Assembly: GCF_024105635.1 (NCBI RefSeq)
Contig: NZ_WYDQ01000001.1
Coordinates: 868,001-932,000, forward strand
DNA from: Oceanicola sp. 502str15
GTDB lineage: Bacteria; Pseudomonadota; Alphaproteobacteria; Rhodobacterales; Rhodobacteraceae
Direction: 5' to 3'
DNA length: 64,000 nt
Shown here piece after piece: positions 35,082 through 45,048 of this stretch. Under the pieces are notes generated by a model that was not told where the DNA came from, did not search any database, and saw only the letters and a list, made by a program, of their open reading frames with translations. The translations under genes were made by a program, and so were the position numbers. How positions within the stretch are numbered: position 1 is the first letter of the stretch; the number at the start of each line of letters is the position of its first letter.

Positions 35082-35247
35082 TCCTGTCTCCGTCCCGCAG
35101 GATGTTTCCCGCGTCTGCCTCTAAAGTATTGCCCGCTTTTGCGGATCTCGGGGCCAAGGTCGGGCCGAAATGTGGCGGGAATGTGGCGGGGTTTGAGGCG
35201 GAGGTGTCACACGACATCTCTGTGGCAAATTTGCCGGTGAAATCCGG

Positions 35248-35832
35248 TCAGTCTGCCGTCGCGCCGAAAAAGGCGCGGATGCGCGGGCCGATCCAGGCCC
35301 AGAGCGAGGGGGCGCCGCGCTCCATCGGCGGTTTCAGCCGGGCCTCGACCTTGGCGTAATCCACGCCGTAGGGCACCCAGCTTGCGCCGCCGTTGGCGAG
35401 GTTGAGCACCGGGGGCTGGAAGCGGTCGAGTGCCTTGGCGAAGCGGGCATCCGGGGTGCGGGCCTCTTCGAACTCGTCCCAGAGGGCGCGCAGCTCGGCG
35501 CCCTGGCCGGGCGGGAGCATGCCGAAGATCCGGTCGGCTGCGGCGGCCTCGGCGGCCTCGATCGCGCCCTGGTCCAGCCCGGCCTCGAAGATCGGAGCAT
35601 CGCCGGCGTCGATCTCGACGAGGTCGTGGATCAGCGCCATGCGGATCACCCGGTCGATGCTGACCCCCTCGGGGGCCTCATCGGCCAACACCAGCGCAAA
35701 GAGCGCGAGGTGCCAGGAATGTTCGCCCGAGTTCTCGTGCCGCGAGCCATCGGCCAGCTTGGAGGCGCGCTCGACGGAGCGCAGCTTGCAGGCCTCGGTC
35801 AGAAAGGCGATGCGGGCATCGAGCGGTGACAC
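35248..35832 (-). CDS. HD-domain hydrolase, YfbR-like
   Basis: A 194-aa HD-superfamily metal-dependent phosphohydrolase. HENSGEHSWHLALFALVLAD supplies the first His, ALIHDLVEIDAGD the HD pair and a second Asp, and FAKALDRFQPPVLNLAN the last acidic residue of the family. Relatives include 5'-deoxynucleotidase YfbR, but the substrate cannot be assigned. The GTG at 35832 overlaps the stop of the upstream 86-aa gene by one base. Confidence 0.85.
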   Translation of the reverse strand: MSPLDARIAFLTEACKLRSVERASKLADGSRHENSGEHSWHLALFALVLADEAPEGVSIDRVIRMALIHDLVEIDAGDAPIFEAGLDQGAIEAAEAAAADRIFGMLPPGQGAELRALWDEFEEARTPDARFAKALDRFQPPVLNLANGGASWVPYGVDYAKVEARLKPPMERGAPSLWAWIGPRIRAFFGATAD

Positions 35833-36092
35833 TAGTGGCCGTCATCCATGAGCTTGGGGCCGGTGTCCTTTTCGAGGTAGCCCTGCTCGATCTGCTTGGT
35901 CAGGAAGGCGCGGGCCCGCCGCTCCGCAAGGCGCACGCGGATCGAGGTCATGAAGGTCTCTTCCATGGTGGTCGAGGAGGTGCCCAGCTTCTTGGCCACG
36001 GCCCTGATCACCTCGTCCTCGTCGCCCAGCCGGGCGGCATTGGCGATGGTGTCCTTTGCCAGTTCATCCGCGAGATCTTCCAAAACGCCCAT
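35832..36092 (-). CDS. Conserved-looking 86-aa protein, function unknown
   Basis: I do not recognise this protein. It is helical and charged: VLEDLADELAKDTIANAARL, EDEVIRAVAKKLGTSSTTME, RVRLAERRARAFLTKQ and LEKDTGPKLMDDGH. There are no membrane segments. GGAGAGCAGC lies before the ATG, and the stop overlaps the start of the HD hydrolase by one base, so the two are surely co-translated. The tight coupling supports it being a real gene. Confidence 0.75.
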   Translation of the reverse strand: MGVLEDLADELAKDTIANAARLGDEDEVIRAVAKKLGTSSTTMEETFMTSIRVRLAERRARAFLTKQIEQGYLEKDTGPKLMDDGH

Positions 36093-36379
36093 GGCTGCTC
36101 TCCTGCTCGGCTCTGCCTGCCTGCATTTGCTTGAAATCCACCCCCGAGTTCAACCCCGCTTTGCAGATCGACCCGAGGAGGTGAGCATTTGCCCGGCGTC
36201 AGATCACCTTCTCATCGGCACGGATGTGTCTCAGATTGGTCGTATTCCGGGTGTCTTCTCCGGGTCCGACGTGCAGATCGGGGGCATGGTGCGCGCAAAT
36301 GCGCGCTCTGGCCCGAGCCGCGCGCTCGCACCATAAGAGGCGGCTGCACCAAAGCGGCCCCGGCGAAGGAGAGAGCAGA

Positions 36380-36820
36380 ATGAAAAATCACGCTTTGACG
36401 GCGGCCTGTTTTGCGCTGTGGTGTTGTGCGATCTCGCTGGCATTCGGGCTTTTGGAGCTGTGCCTGCTGCTCTTCATGAACCAGGGCCTGCCGGCTGCCG
36501 GGCTGCTGGCTGCCGGGGTTGCGGGCTATGCTGCCGGGCGTAACCATGGGCGACGCACCGAGGCCACCCCGGCAGGGCTGCCGCTTGTGGTACATCTCGC
36601 GGTGATGGCGGCGGTGCTGATGGGGCTGACCTATGGCCAGCCCTTGCTGCTGAGTGCGATCTTCGGAGACGCTGCGCCTCTCACGCCGCTGATGCAGGTG
36701 CCGGCAGAGGTGCGCTTCGGGCTGACCCTTGCCGGGCTCTGCCTGACGCTGGCCACCTTCCGCGCTGGCGCGCGGCATTGGCTGGAGCGTGAAAACCAGG
36801 CGGGCCGTCAGCCCGCCTGA
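36380..36820 (+). CDS. Four-helix membrane protein, function unknown
   Basis: A 146-aa protein with four hydrophobic segments: about 5-30 (LTAACFALWCCAISLAFGLL), 36-54 (LPAAGLLAAGVAGYAAG), 68-90 (LPLVVHLAVMAAVLMGLTYG) and 108-128 (VRFGLTLAGLCLTLATF). GGAGAGAGCAGA lies before the ATG. It converges with the hydrolase at 36826. Nothing identifies a function. Confidence 0.7.
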   Translation: MKNHALTAACFALWCCAISLAFGLLELCLLLFMNQGLPAAGLLAAGVAGYAAGRNHGRRTEATPAGLPLVVHLAVMAAVLMGLTYGQPLLLSAIFGDAAPLTPLMQVPAEVRFGLTLAGLCLTLATFRAGARHWLERENQAGRQPA

Positions 36821-36825
36821 GCGCC

Positions 36826-37482
36826 TCAGCGCGTGGTTTCGGTGAGGCGGCGGCGCACGTAGGTGTCGACCTCGCCCAGCATCTCTTCCATGTAGGGATC
36901 TTCGAAGAAGTGGCCCGCACCCTCGACCTCGGTATGGGTGACGGTGATGCCCTTCTGCTCGTGCAGCTTGTCGACCAGCGCGTGGGTGTCCTTGGGCGGC
37001 GCGACGCGGTCGGAGGTGCCGTTGAGGATCAGGCCCGAGCTGGGGCAGGGCGCGAGGAAGGAAAAGTCGTACATGTTGGCGGGCGGCGAGACGCTGACGA
37101 AGCCGGTGATCTCGGGGCGGCGCATCAGCAGCTGCATCCCGATCCAGGCGCCGAAGGAAAAGCCCGCGACCCAGCAATGCTTGGCGTTGGTGTTCATCGA
37201 CTGGAGGTAGTCGAGCGCCGAGGCGGCATCGGAAAGCTCGCCGATCCCCTGGTCGTATTCGCCCTGGCTCCGGCCCACGCCGCGGAAGTTGAACCGCAGC
37301 ACGGTGAAGCCCATCTTGTGGAAGGTGTAGTGCAGGTTATAGACAACCCGGTTGTTCATCGTCCCGCCGAATTGCGGGTGCGGGTGCAGGATGATCGCGA
37401 TGGGTGCGTCTTTCACGCCTTGTTGGGGGTGATACCTGCCTTCGAGCCGACCCTCGGGGCCGGGAAAAATCACTTCGGGCAT
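36826..37482 (-). CDS. Alpha/beta hydrolase (dienelactone-hydrolase-like)
   Basis: A 218-aa soluble hydrolase. APIAIILHPHPQFGGTMNNR is a diagnostic opening of this small family, then VLRFNFRGVGRSQGEYDQG, CWVAGFSFGAWIGMQLLM with the GFSFG nucleophile elbow, LNGTSDRVAPP with the acid residue and EGAGHFFEDPY with the His. Substrate unknown. ATG 37482 follows AGGT; a frame reaching 37542 lacks a site and overlaps the suf promoter. It is divergent from iscR. Confidence 0.87.
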   Translation of the reverse strand: MPEVIFPGPEGRLEGRYHPQQGVKDAPIAIILHPHPQFGGTMNNRVVYNLHYTFHKMGFTVLRFNFRGVGRSQGEYDQGIGELSDAASALDYLQSMNTNAKHCWVAGFSFGAWIGMQLLMRRPEITGFVSVSPPANMYDFSFLAPCPSSGLILNGTSDRVAPPKDTHALVDKLHEQKGITVTHTEVEGAGHFFEDPYMEEMLGEVDTYVRRRLTETTR

Positions 37483-37521
37483 ACCTGACCTTTTTTGTCC
37501 TCTTTTATGTCCCGGGGGCAG

Positions 37522-37557
37522 TTGACGCGGTAGCGGGCGCAATCTAGAATTATTCTA
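37522..37557 (+). promoter_or_regulatory. suf promoter with an iron-box-like palindrome over the -10 element
   Basis: TTGACG (37522-37527), 17 bases, TAGAAT (37545-37550). TAGAATTATTCTA (37545-37557) is a perfect palindrome around a central T and matches the core of the Irr iron-control element (TTTAGAA/TTCTAAA type). A regulator bound here would cover the -10 element of the iscR-suf operon. The transcript would begin about 110 bases before the iscR ATG. Confidence 0.7.
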
Positions 37558-37664
37558 AATCGGCGCGACCCACCCGGAGGGGTGCGATGGAGGTAATTGT
37601 CATTGCCTCCCTCGTCAATGCAATTTGGCCGTATGTTTGGCGCTCATCCGAGAGGAACGGACCC

Positions 37665-38153
37665 ATGAAGCTCTCGACCAAAGGACGTTACGCGATGGTG
37701 GCGCTGGCCGATCTGGCGCTGGCGCAATCGGGAGAGAAGAGCACGCTGGTCTCGCTGGCGGCAATCTCCAAGCGCCAGAGCATCTCGTTGCCCTACCTCG
37801 AACAGCTCTTCGTCAAGCTCCGCCAGGGCGGGCTGGTGGAGAGCGTGCGCGGGCCGGGTGGCGGCTACCGGCTGGCGCGCTGCCCCGGCGAGATCCGGGT
37901 GTCGGAGGTGCTGGAGGCGGTCGACGAGACGGTGAGCGCGCTGCACACCGGGGCAGGGGCCAAGGGCGCCGTTTCGGGGAGCCGGGCGCAGAGCATGGTC
38001 AACCGGGTCTGGGAGGGGCTTTCGGCGCAGGTCTACGTGTTCCTGCACTCCGCCACGCTGGCCTCGGTGATCGAGAACGGCATGACCCCGTGCCCGGCGG
38101 TGCCCAACCTCTTCGAGATCGTCGATGAACCGGCGGAGGGGGCGCAGGCTTGA
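37665..38153 (+). CDS. iscR: Rrf2-family regulator, IscR-like, lacking the Cys triad
   Basis: A 162-aa Rrf2 regulator. [20 protein letters not shown] and [20 protein letters not shown] form the winged helix, followed by [20 protein letters not shown]. Classic IscR binds its cluster with three Cys between about 92 and 104; here the matching stretch ([20 protein letters not shown]) has none. Cys are present only at 73 and 143. Rhodobacter sphaeroides IscR is also known to lack the triad and still sense Fe-S status. GGAACGGACCC precedes the ATG. The gene heads the suf operon and is coupled to the next gene by TTGA. Confidence 0.9.
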   Translation: MKLSTKGRYAMVALADLALAQSGEKSTLVSLAAISKRQSISLPYLEQLFVKLRQGGLVESVRGPGGGYRLARCPGEIRVSEVLEAVDETVSALHTGAGAKGAVSGSRAQSMVNRVWEGLSAQVYVFLHSATLASVIENGMTPCPAVPNLFEIVDEPAEGAQA

Positions 38154-39160
38154 GCCGGGTCTACCTCGATTACAACGCCACGGCGCCGCTGCTGCCCGAG
38201 GCCCGCGCCGCGATGCTCTCGGCGATGGAGCTGTGCGGCAACCCCTCCTCGGTCCATGCCGAGGGGCGGGCGGCCAAGGCGGCGGTGGAGCGGGCGCGCG
38301 CGCAGGTGGCCGCCGGCGTGGGCTGCAAGCCGCAGGAGGTCGTGTTTACCGGCGGGGCCACCGAGGCGGCGCAGGTGTTGTCCGCTGGCGCTGTGGTGGA
38401 GCCGACGGCCCATGACGCGCTTTGGGCCCATCACGCCGGGGAGGGCCGGATCTATGCCATGGGGCTCGCCAACAGCGAGACCGGGGTGATCCTGCCGGTG
38501 CCACAGGAACGCCCCTGCGAGCTGTTGTTGCTCGATGTCACGCAGGTGGTCGGCCGCATTCCCTTTGCCTTCGGCTGGTCGGGGGCGGATCTTGCGATCC
38601 TGTCGGCCCACAAGTTGGGCGGCCCGAAGGGCGTGGGGGCGTTGATCGTGCGCGAGGGTCTTGATATTGCGCCGCTGCTCAAGGGCGGCGGGCAGGAGAT
38701 GGGCCGGCGCTCGGGCACCGAGAACGTGATTGGAATTGCCGGTTTCGGCGCTGCCGTGGAGGCCGCGCAGAAGCGGCTGGAAGCCGGAGTGTGGGCGCAG
38801 GTGGCAGAGAGGCGCGACATCTTGGAAGCCCGGGTGGCAGAAGCCGCGCCGGGGGCCATATTCATAGGGCAGGAGGCCGAGCGCCTGCCGGGCACCGCCT
38901 GCTTTGCCGCGCCGGGTTGGAAGGGCGAAACCCAGGTGATGGCGATGGACCTTGCCGGGTTTGCCATTTCCGCCGGATCTGCCTGCTCCTCGGGCAAGGT
39001 GAAGGAAAGCCGGGTGCTGCGGGCCATGGGCCATGGCGAAGAGATCGCCCGCTCGGCCATTCGCGTGTCGCTGGGGCCGGACACGAGTGAAGAAGATATC
39101 GCCCGCTTCGCCGAAGCCTGGGCTGCGCAATACAAGAGACACCAAGCGAGGGTTGCGTGA
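38150..39160 (+). CDS. Cysteine desulfurase, IscS/NifS-like, compact
   Basis: A 336-aa PLP enzyme that would release sulfur from cysteine. It is about 60 residues shorter than IscS, yet the expected residues are present: GGATEAA, His in TAHDALW, NSETGV, DVTQ, the Schiff-base Lys in [10 protein letters not shown] (about 155) and the persulfide Cys in [10 protein letters not shown] (about 281). The missing length falls mainly between GGATEAA and TAHDALW. The start is the TTG at 38150 that overlaps the iscR stop; the family's opening [10 protein letters not shown] follows at once. SufS later in the same operon is the second desulfurase. Confidence 0.88.
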   Translation: MSRVYLDYNATAPLLPEARAAMLSAMELCGNPSSVHAEGRAAKAAVERARAQVAAGVGCKPQEVVFTGGATEAAQVLSAGAVVEPTAHDALWAHHAGEGRIYAMGLANSETGVILPVPQERPCELLLLDVTQVVGRIPFAFGWSGADLAILSAHKLGGPKGVGALIVREGLDIAPLLKGGGQEMGRRSGTENVIGIAGFGAAVEAAQKRLEAGVWAQVAERRDILEARVAEAAPGAIFIGQEAERLPGTACFAAPGWKGETQVMAMDLAGFAISAGSACSSGKVKESRVLRAMGHGEEIARSAIRVSLGPDTSEEDIARFAEAWAAQYKRHQARVA

Positions 39161-39194
39161 AGAACGCGCCCCAAGCTGTTGATAAGGAAAGACG

Positions 39195-40706
<1,512 letters not shown>

Positions 40707-40764
40707 GGCGGCCCGGCGCGAAACCCGCTAACCGGCCGTTGATCTCATAGGCATGAGGGCTGCG

Positions 40765-41616
40765 ATGACAGACGAGGAAACCGAGAACACGCCCGAGACT
40801 GGCGTGCTGCAGGAAGAGACCGAAACCACCCGCCGGATCAACGCGCTGCGGGCGGGGGATGAGCTGCATCCTGCGGTTGTGGCGGCGCTCGGCAACGGCG
40901 TGCGCTTTGTCAGCCCGCGCCAGGCGCGGGTGGTGCTCTCGCACCGCTATGGGAAGCCGGTGATCTTCACTGTCGACAACCGCGAGGACCGGATCCACAA
41001 GAACCACCTCAAGGGCCGGTTTTACGAACAGCAGCAGCTTGAAACCATCGCCAGCCACTTCCCGGAGGGAGGCACCTTCATGGATGTGGGCGCGAATGTG
41101 GGCAATCACACGCTCTACATGGCCCTGATGGCTGGCGCGGCCCGGGTGCTGCCGGTGGAGCCCAACCCCAAGGCGATCAACTTGCTGGTCGCCAATGTCA
41201 TGTACAACGGCCTCTTTGACAGGGTTGACCTCTCGACCCTGGGCTACGGGCTCGATGCCGAGGCGGGCGAGGGGCTGGCCATTCACAGCCCGCGCAACAA
41301 TCTCGGCTGGGTCAAGCTGAAGCCGGTCGAGGAGGCCAAGGGCGATGCCACGGCCGTGCCCACCCGCACCGGTGACAGCCTGGTGGGGGACACGCATGTC
41401 GATTTCATCAAGATTGACGTGGAGGGCATGGAAGTGGGCGCGCTGAAGGGGCTCGAGGGCACCATCACCCGTAGCAAGCCGCATCTCTTCATCGAGTTGG
41501 AGCATGTCAACAAGGAGGCTGCTTGGGAGATGCTGGAAGCCTGGGGCTACGAGACGGTCCATGATTTCGAGGCCAACAAGACCAACCAGAACATTCTGCT
41601 GAAACCCAAGAGCTGA
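40765..41616 (+). CDS. FkbM-family methyltransferase
   Basis: A 283-aa SAM-dependent methyltransferase. GGTFMDVGANVGNHTLYMAL is the SAM-binding glycine loop, VLPVEPNPKAINLLVANVMY follows, and VDFIKIDVEGMEVGALKGLE is the FkbM signature. Family members O-methylate sugars or small molecules; none is known in Fe-S assembly. ATG 40765 is preferred over 40753 because GAGGG lies nine bases upstream. It lies inside the suf operon on the same strand; there is no terminator before it that I can see. Confidence 0.88.
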   Translation: MTDEETENTPETGVLQEETETTRRINALRAGDELHPAVVAALGNGVRFVSPRQARVVLSHRYGKPVIFTVDNREDRIHKNHLKGRFYEQQQLETIASHFPEGGTFMDVGANVGNHTLYMALMAGAARVLPVEPNPKAINLLVANVMYNGLFDRVDLSTLGYGLDAEAGEGLAIHSPRNNLGWVKLKPVEEAKGDATAVPTRTGDSLVGDTHVDFIKIDVEGMEVGALKGLEGTITRSKPHLFIELEHVNKEAAWEMLEAWGYETVHDFEANKTNQNILLKPKS

Positions 41617-41627
41617 GGAGCGGTCCG

Positions 41628-41762
41628 ATGATTATCAGCACCAACTCCTTCGTCGAGGGCCAGCAGGTCGGCGGCCGCAAGGCCATCGCTACCGGCTGGG
41701 CGATCGGAACCGAGCCGACGGGGGCAGCCCCCGGCACCGTCTTCGGGCCGGAAAGCGCCTGA
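41628..41762 (+). CDS. Possible 44-aa protein in the suf operon
   Basis: ATG 41628 is preceded by GAGGAGCGGTCCG, a good ribosome site, 11 bases after the FkbM stop. The frame reads MIISTNSFVEGQQVGGRKAI then a Gly/Thr/Ala-rich tail ending FGPESA. The first 12 residues loosely recall the YbjQ (DUF74) opening, but the rest of that domain is absent, so it could be a remnant or an independent small protein. Confidence 0.5.
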   Translation: MIISTNSFVEGQQVGGRKAIATGWAIGTEPTGAAPGTVFGPESA

Positions 41763-41907
41763 GCGATGCGCGATTTCTCCCGATCCACCGCCCGTCAGAG
41801 GCGTTTACCATGCCCGCGTTTTGCGCCGGGTCTACCCAACTCTTGCCCCAATCAGGTGGTTAATTCTTCTTTAACGCGAAGGATGAAGGCAGAGGCACCG
41901 AGCACCC

Positions 41908-42417
41908 GTGGCGAATTTGGACACGTTCAACGACCGGATCACCCGGATCAACAAGGGCAGCCAGTGGGCGCCCGAGGGGGTCGTGCATACGCCGGTGCAG
42001 AAGGCGCGTCGCAAGGGGCGGAATGGGCCGATCGCGCGGATGTTCCACACGATTTCGCTGCCGATGGCCTTCGCGCTGGGGCTTCTGGCCATGGCCGTGG
42101 CCCGCTATGCGCGGATGGCGGTGAGCGGCCTGCCCGAGGGCGGGCAGGTGCTGACCAGCACGCTCGCGCTGGACGCGGTGCTGGGCGTGGTGCTGGCCTT
42201 CATACTCTGCCAGATCGTGCAGATGCGCTCGATCTCGCAGGTTGCGGTGGCCGTCATCGGCACCGGGGCCGGGGCGCTGACCATGCATATGGTGGTGCAT
42301 CGCGCGCCCGAAATCTTCGCCCAGTTCTTCGGCCCGGCCTGGGTGAACGCGGTGCTCAGCACGACCGAACCCAACATGGTGCTCTACGGGCACCTGCTGC
42401 AACGGCTTCCTGTCTAG
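41908..42417 (+). CDS. Membrane protein with DxFxxRIxRIN-type N-terminus (first of pair)
   Basis: A 169-aa protein. The soluble N-terminus (LDTFNDRITRINKGSQWAP) is followed by about 25 basic residues and then three or four hydrophobic segments (ISLPMAFALGLLAMAVARYA; LALDAVLGVVLAFILCQIV; ISQVAVAVIGTGAGALTMHM). GTG 41908 is the only start before the conserved N-terminal motif. The next gene has the same plan, so these may be diverged paralogues. They lie inside the suf operon; their role is not known. Confidence 0.75.
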   Translation: MANLDTFNDRITRINKGSQWAPEGVVHTPVQKARRKGRNGPIARMFHTISLPMAFALGLLAMAVARYARMAVSGLPEGGQVLTSTLALDAVLGVVLAFILCQIVQMRSISQVAVAVIGTGAGALTMHMVVHRAPEIFAQFFGPAWVNAVLSTTEPNMVLYGHLLQRLPV

Positions 42418-42432
42418 GGAAGGGCGCGCGGC

Positions 42433-42894
42433 ATGTCTCAGCAGGATTTCCAGCAACGCCTTGCCCGGCTGAACACGCAGCCGGAACCTGCGGCCGCACC
42501 GATGGCCCGGGCGTCCGCGCCGAGCGCGCCCGCGCGCAGGCCCCGCGAACCGGGGCCGTTGGATGTGGCGCTGGGGCTGCTGGTGGGCGTGGTGGCCAAC
42601 CTGATTGCCTCGATCGTGGAGTTCCATCTCTGGCTCGGCGGCGACGCCATGGCCTACATCACCGGCGAGGGCTCCTTCATCGGCTCGGTCGCGGTGTTTG
42701 CGGCGGCCTACCTGCTGATCACCACCTTCTCGGTGAAGGGCTTTCCGGGCATGGGCGGCGTGGTGGCCGGGGTCTTCGGCATGGGGCTGCTGGAAAGCTT
42801 CCTGCCCGAGGTCGCGCCGGGGCTCGCAACAGCTCTGTTCAACGATCAATATGTCTCGCTGATCCTCGCGGGCTACGACCTCTCGTTCTTCTGA
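42433..42894 (+). CDS. Membrane protein with FxxRLxRLN-type N-terminus (second of pair)
   Basis: A 153-aa protein beginning MSQQDFQQRLARLNTQPEPA, then a Pro/Ala-rich basic linker and three hydrophobic segments (LDVALGLLVGVVANLIASIV; GSVAVFAAAYLLITTFSVKG; GMGGVVAGVFGMGLLESFLP). It starts 16 bases after the preceding gene and shares its N-terminal pattern of Phe, Arg and Asn, but the membrane parts are not obviously alike. It ends 78 bases before sufC. Confidence 0.75.
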   Translation: MSQQDFQQRLARLNTQPEPAAAPMARASAPSAPARRPREPGPLDVALGLLVGVVANLIASIVEFHLWLGGDAMAYITGEGSFIGSVAVFAAAYLLITTFSVKGFPGMGGVVAGVFGMGLLESFLPEVAPGLATALFNDQYVSLILAGYDLSFF

Positions 42895-42972
42895 CCGGGG
42901 CAACTGCCCGGTTTCTCACGCACCCGGCGCCCAATGGGGCTGTCGGGCCATTCGGTATGCAAAGGTAGAAAA

Positions 42973-43728
42973 ATGCTCGAAATCAAAAACCTGCACGTCA
43001 AACTTGAAGAAGAGGACAAGCAGATCCTCAAGGGTGTCGACCTCACGGTCGAAACCGGCAAGGTCCATGCCATCATGGGGCCGAACGGCTCGGGCAAGTC
43101 CACGCTTTCCTATGTGCTCTCGGGCCGCGCGGGCTATGAGGTCACCGATGGGTCCGCCGTGATGGAGGGCGCCGACCTGCTGGAGATGGAAACCGAAGAG
43201 CGCGCCGCAGCCGGGCTTTTCCTTGCGTTCCAGTATCCGGTCGAAATTCCGGGCGTCAGCAACATGACCTTCCTGCGCACTGCCGTAAACGCGCAGCGCA
43301 AGGCGCGGGGCGAGGAGGAGATGAGCGCGACCGATTTCCTCAAGGAGGTCCGCGCCAAGGCCAAGAGCCTTCAGATCGACGCCGAGATGCTGAAGCGCCC
43401 GGTGAACATGGGTTTCTCGGGGGGTGAGAAGAAGCGCAACGAGATCCTCCAGATGGCGATGCTGGAGCCGAAGATGTGCATCCTCGACGAGACCGACTCG
43501 GGGCTGGACGTGGACGCGATGAAGCTGGTGGCCGATGGGGTGAACGCGCTGCGTTCCGAGGGCCGCAGCTTTCTGGTGATCACCCACTACCAGCGCCTGC
43601 TCGATCACATCAAACCCGACGTGGTGCACATCATGGCCGATGGCCGCATCGTCAAGACCGGCGGCCCCGAGCTGGCGCTCGAGGTCGAGCACAACGGCTA
43701 TGCCGACATTCTGGCGGAGATGGCCTGA
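42973..43728 (+). CDS. sufC: Fe-S assembly ATPase SufC
   Basis: A 251-aa soluble ABC ATPase of the SufBCD scaffold. Walker A GPNGSGKST, Q-loop region LAFQYPVEIPGVSNM, signature FSGGEKKRNEILQMAMLEP, Walker B CILDETDSGLDVDAM and switch VITHYQRLLDHI are intact; the ETDSGLD sequence is characteristic of SufC. ATG 42973 follows AAAGGTAG. Its stop overlaps the sufD start (TGATG), so the two are coupled. Confidence 0.97.
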   Translation: MLEIKNLHVKLEEEDKQILKGVDLTVETGKVHAIMGPNGSGKSTLSYVLSGRAGYEVTDGSAVMEGADLLEMETEERAAAGLFLAFQYPVEIPGVSNMTFLRTAVNAQRKARGEEEMSATDFLKEVRAKAKSLQIDAEMLKRPVNMGFSGGEKKRNEILQMAMLEPKMCILDETDSGLDVDAMKLVADGVNALRSEGRSFLVITHYQRLLDHIKPDVVHIMADGRIVKTGGPELALEVEHNGYADILAEMA

Positions 43729-45035
43729 TGGCAGCGCAATCCCGCAAGGAAGTGATGGCCGCCGACCGCCGCGCCCAGGCCGAGGCCCGGCTGGCCGCAA
43801 CGCCCATGCCCGCCGCATCCGGGTGGTCTGCCGAGCTGCGCCAGGCGGCGCTGAGCCGGGTGATCGACCTCGGCCTGCCGCACCGGCGCGACGAGTACTG
43901 GAAGTTCACCGACCCGACCAGCCTGAGCCAGCCCGAGCCGGCGGAGGCCGCCACCTTCGATCCGCAGGAGACGCTGATCTTCGGCGGCGTCGAGCGGTTG
44001 CACCTGACCTTCGTGGATGGCGTCTTCGACGCCGGGGCGAGTGACAGCCTTGAGGGGGAAGGGCTTGAGATCGCCCGTCTTTCCGAGGCCGAAAAGGCCG
44101 ATATCCACTGGGCGCAGCACCTCTACGGCACGCTGGAAACCCGTGGCCAGTGCCCGGTTGCCCGCCCGCTCGCGGCGCTCAACACCGCGCTGGCCAGCGA
44201 CGGCATCCTGATCCGTGCCACCGGCAAGGTGTCGAAGCCGGTGCACATCACCTACCTGCACCAGAAGACCGACTCCGACGTGATCCTGCATCACGTGGTG
44301 AAGGTCGAGAAGGGCGCCGAGCTGACCCTGCTCGAGAACGGCCCCGCCGCGTCCCGGCTGAACAAGGTGCTCGAGGTCGACGTGGCCGATACCGGCGCCT
44401 TCCACCACATCCGCGCCCAAGGCCGCGACCACGAGCGCCGCGCCGCCTCGCATATCTTTGCCCGGCTGGGGCAGGAGAGCGTGTTCAAGAGCTTCACCCT
44501 CACGGTGAACGGGGTGCTCACGCGCAACGAGTCGGTGATCGAGTTCACCGGCGACGATGCGGTGGCCCATATCGCCGGGGCCTGCCTTGGCGATGGCGAC
44601 TTTCACCACGACGATACGGTCTTCGTGACCCATGACGCGGTGAACTGCGAAAGCCGGCAGGTCTTCAAGAAGGTGCTGCGCAACGGCGCCAAGGGCGTGT
44701 TCCAGGGCAAGATCCTGGTGAAGGAGGGCGCGCAGAAGACCGATGGCTACCAGATCAGCCAGTCGCTTCTGCTCGACGACAACAGCCAGTTTCTCGCCAA
44801 GCCCGAACTCGAGATCTACGCCGACGATGTTGCCTGTTCCCATGGCTCCACCACCGGCGCGATCGACGAGGATGCGCTGTTCTACTTTCTCTCCCGCGGC
44901 ATTCCGCGCTCCGAGGCGCAGAGCCTTCTGGTGCTGGCCTTCGTGGCCGAGGCCATCGAAGAGATCGAGAACAAGGATCTTGCCGGGGAGCTGACCGAGC
45001 GTCTTGCCGGCTGGCTCCAGCGGCATCGCGGCTGA
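43728..45035 (+). CDS. sufD: Fe-S cluster assembly protein SufD
   Basis: A 435-aa SufD, partner of SufB on the SufC dimer. Seen are LPHRRDEYWKFTDPTSL, GILIRATGKVSKPVHITYLH, HHVVKVEKGAELTLLENG, HDAVNCESRQVFKKVLRNGA, FQGKILVKEGAQKTDGYQIS and ADDVACSHGSTTGAIDEDAL, the last holding the family's conserved His and Cys region. It starts on the last base of the sufC stop. Confidence 0.95.
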   Translation: MAAQSRKEVMAADRRAQAEARLAATPMPAASGWSAELRQAALSRVIDLGLPHRRDEYWKFTDPTSLSQPEPAEAATFDPQETLIFGGVERLHLTFVDGVFDAGASDSLEGEGLEIARLSEAEKADIHWAQHLYGTLETRGQCPVARPLAALNTALASDGILIRATGKVSKPVHITYLHQKTDSDVILHHVVKVEKGAELTLLENGPAASRLNKVLEVDVADTGAFHHIRAQGRDHERRAASHIFARLGQESVFKSFTLTVNGVLTRNESVIEFTGDDAVAHIAGACLGDGDFHHDDTVFVTHDAVNCESRQVFKKVLRNGAKGVFQGKILVKEGAQKTDGYQISQSLLLDDNSQFLAKPELEIYADDVACSHGSTTGAIDEDALFYFLSRGIPRSEAQSLLVLAFVAEAIEEIENKDLAGELTERLAGWLQRHRG

Positions 45036-45048
45036 GAGGGCAGGGCGC

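Noticed and set aside
36181..36336. GTG frame of about 51 codons before the four-helix membrane protein
   Set aside because: GAGGAG directly abuts the GTG, leaving no room for initiation, and the peptide has no recognisable features; the membrane protein at 36380 explains the expression signals better.
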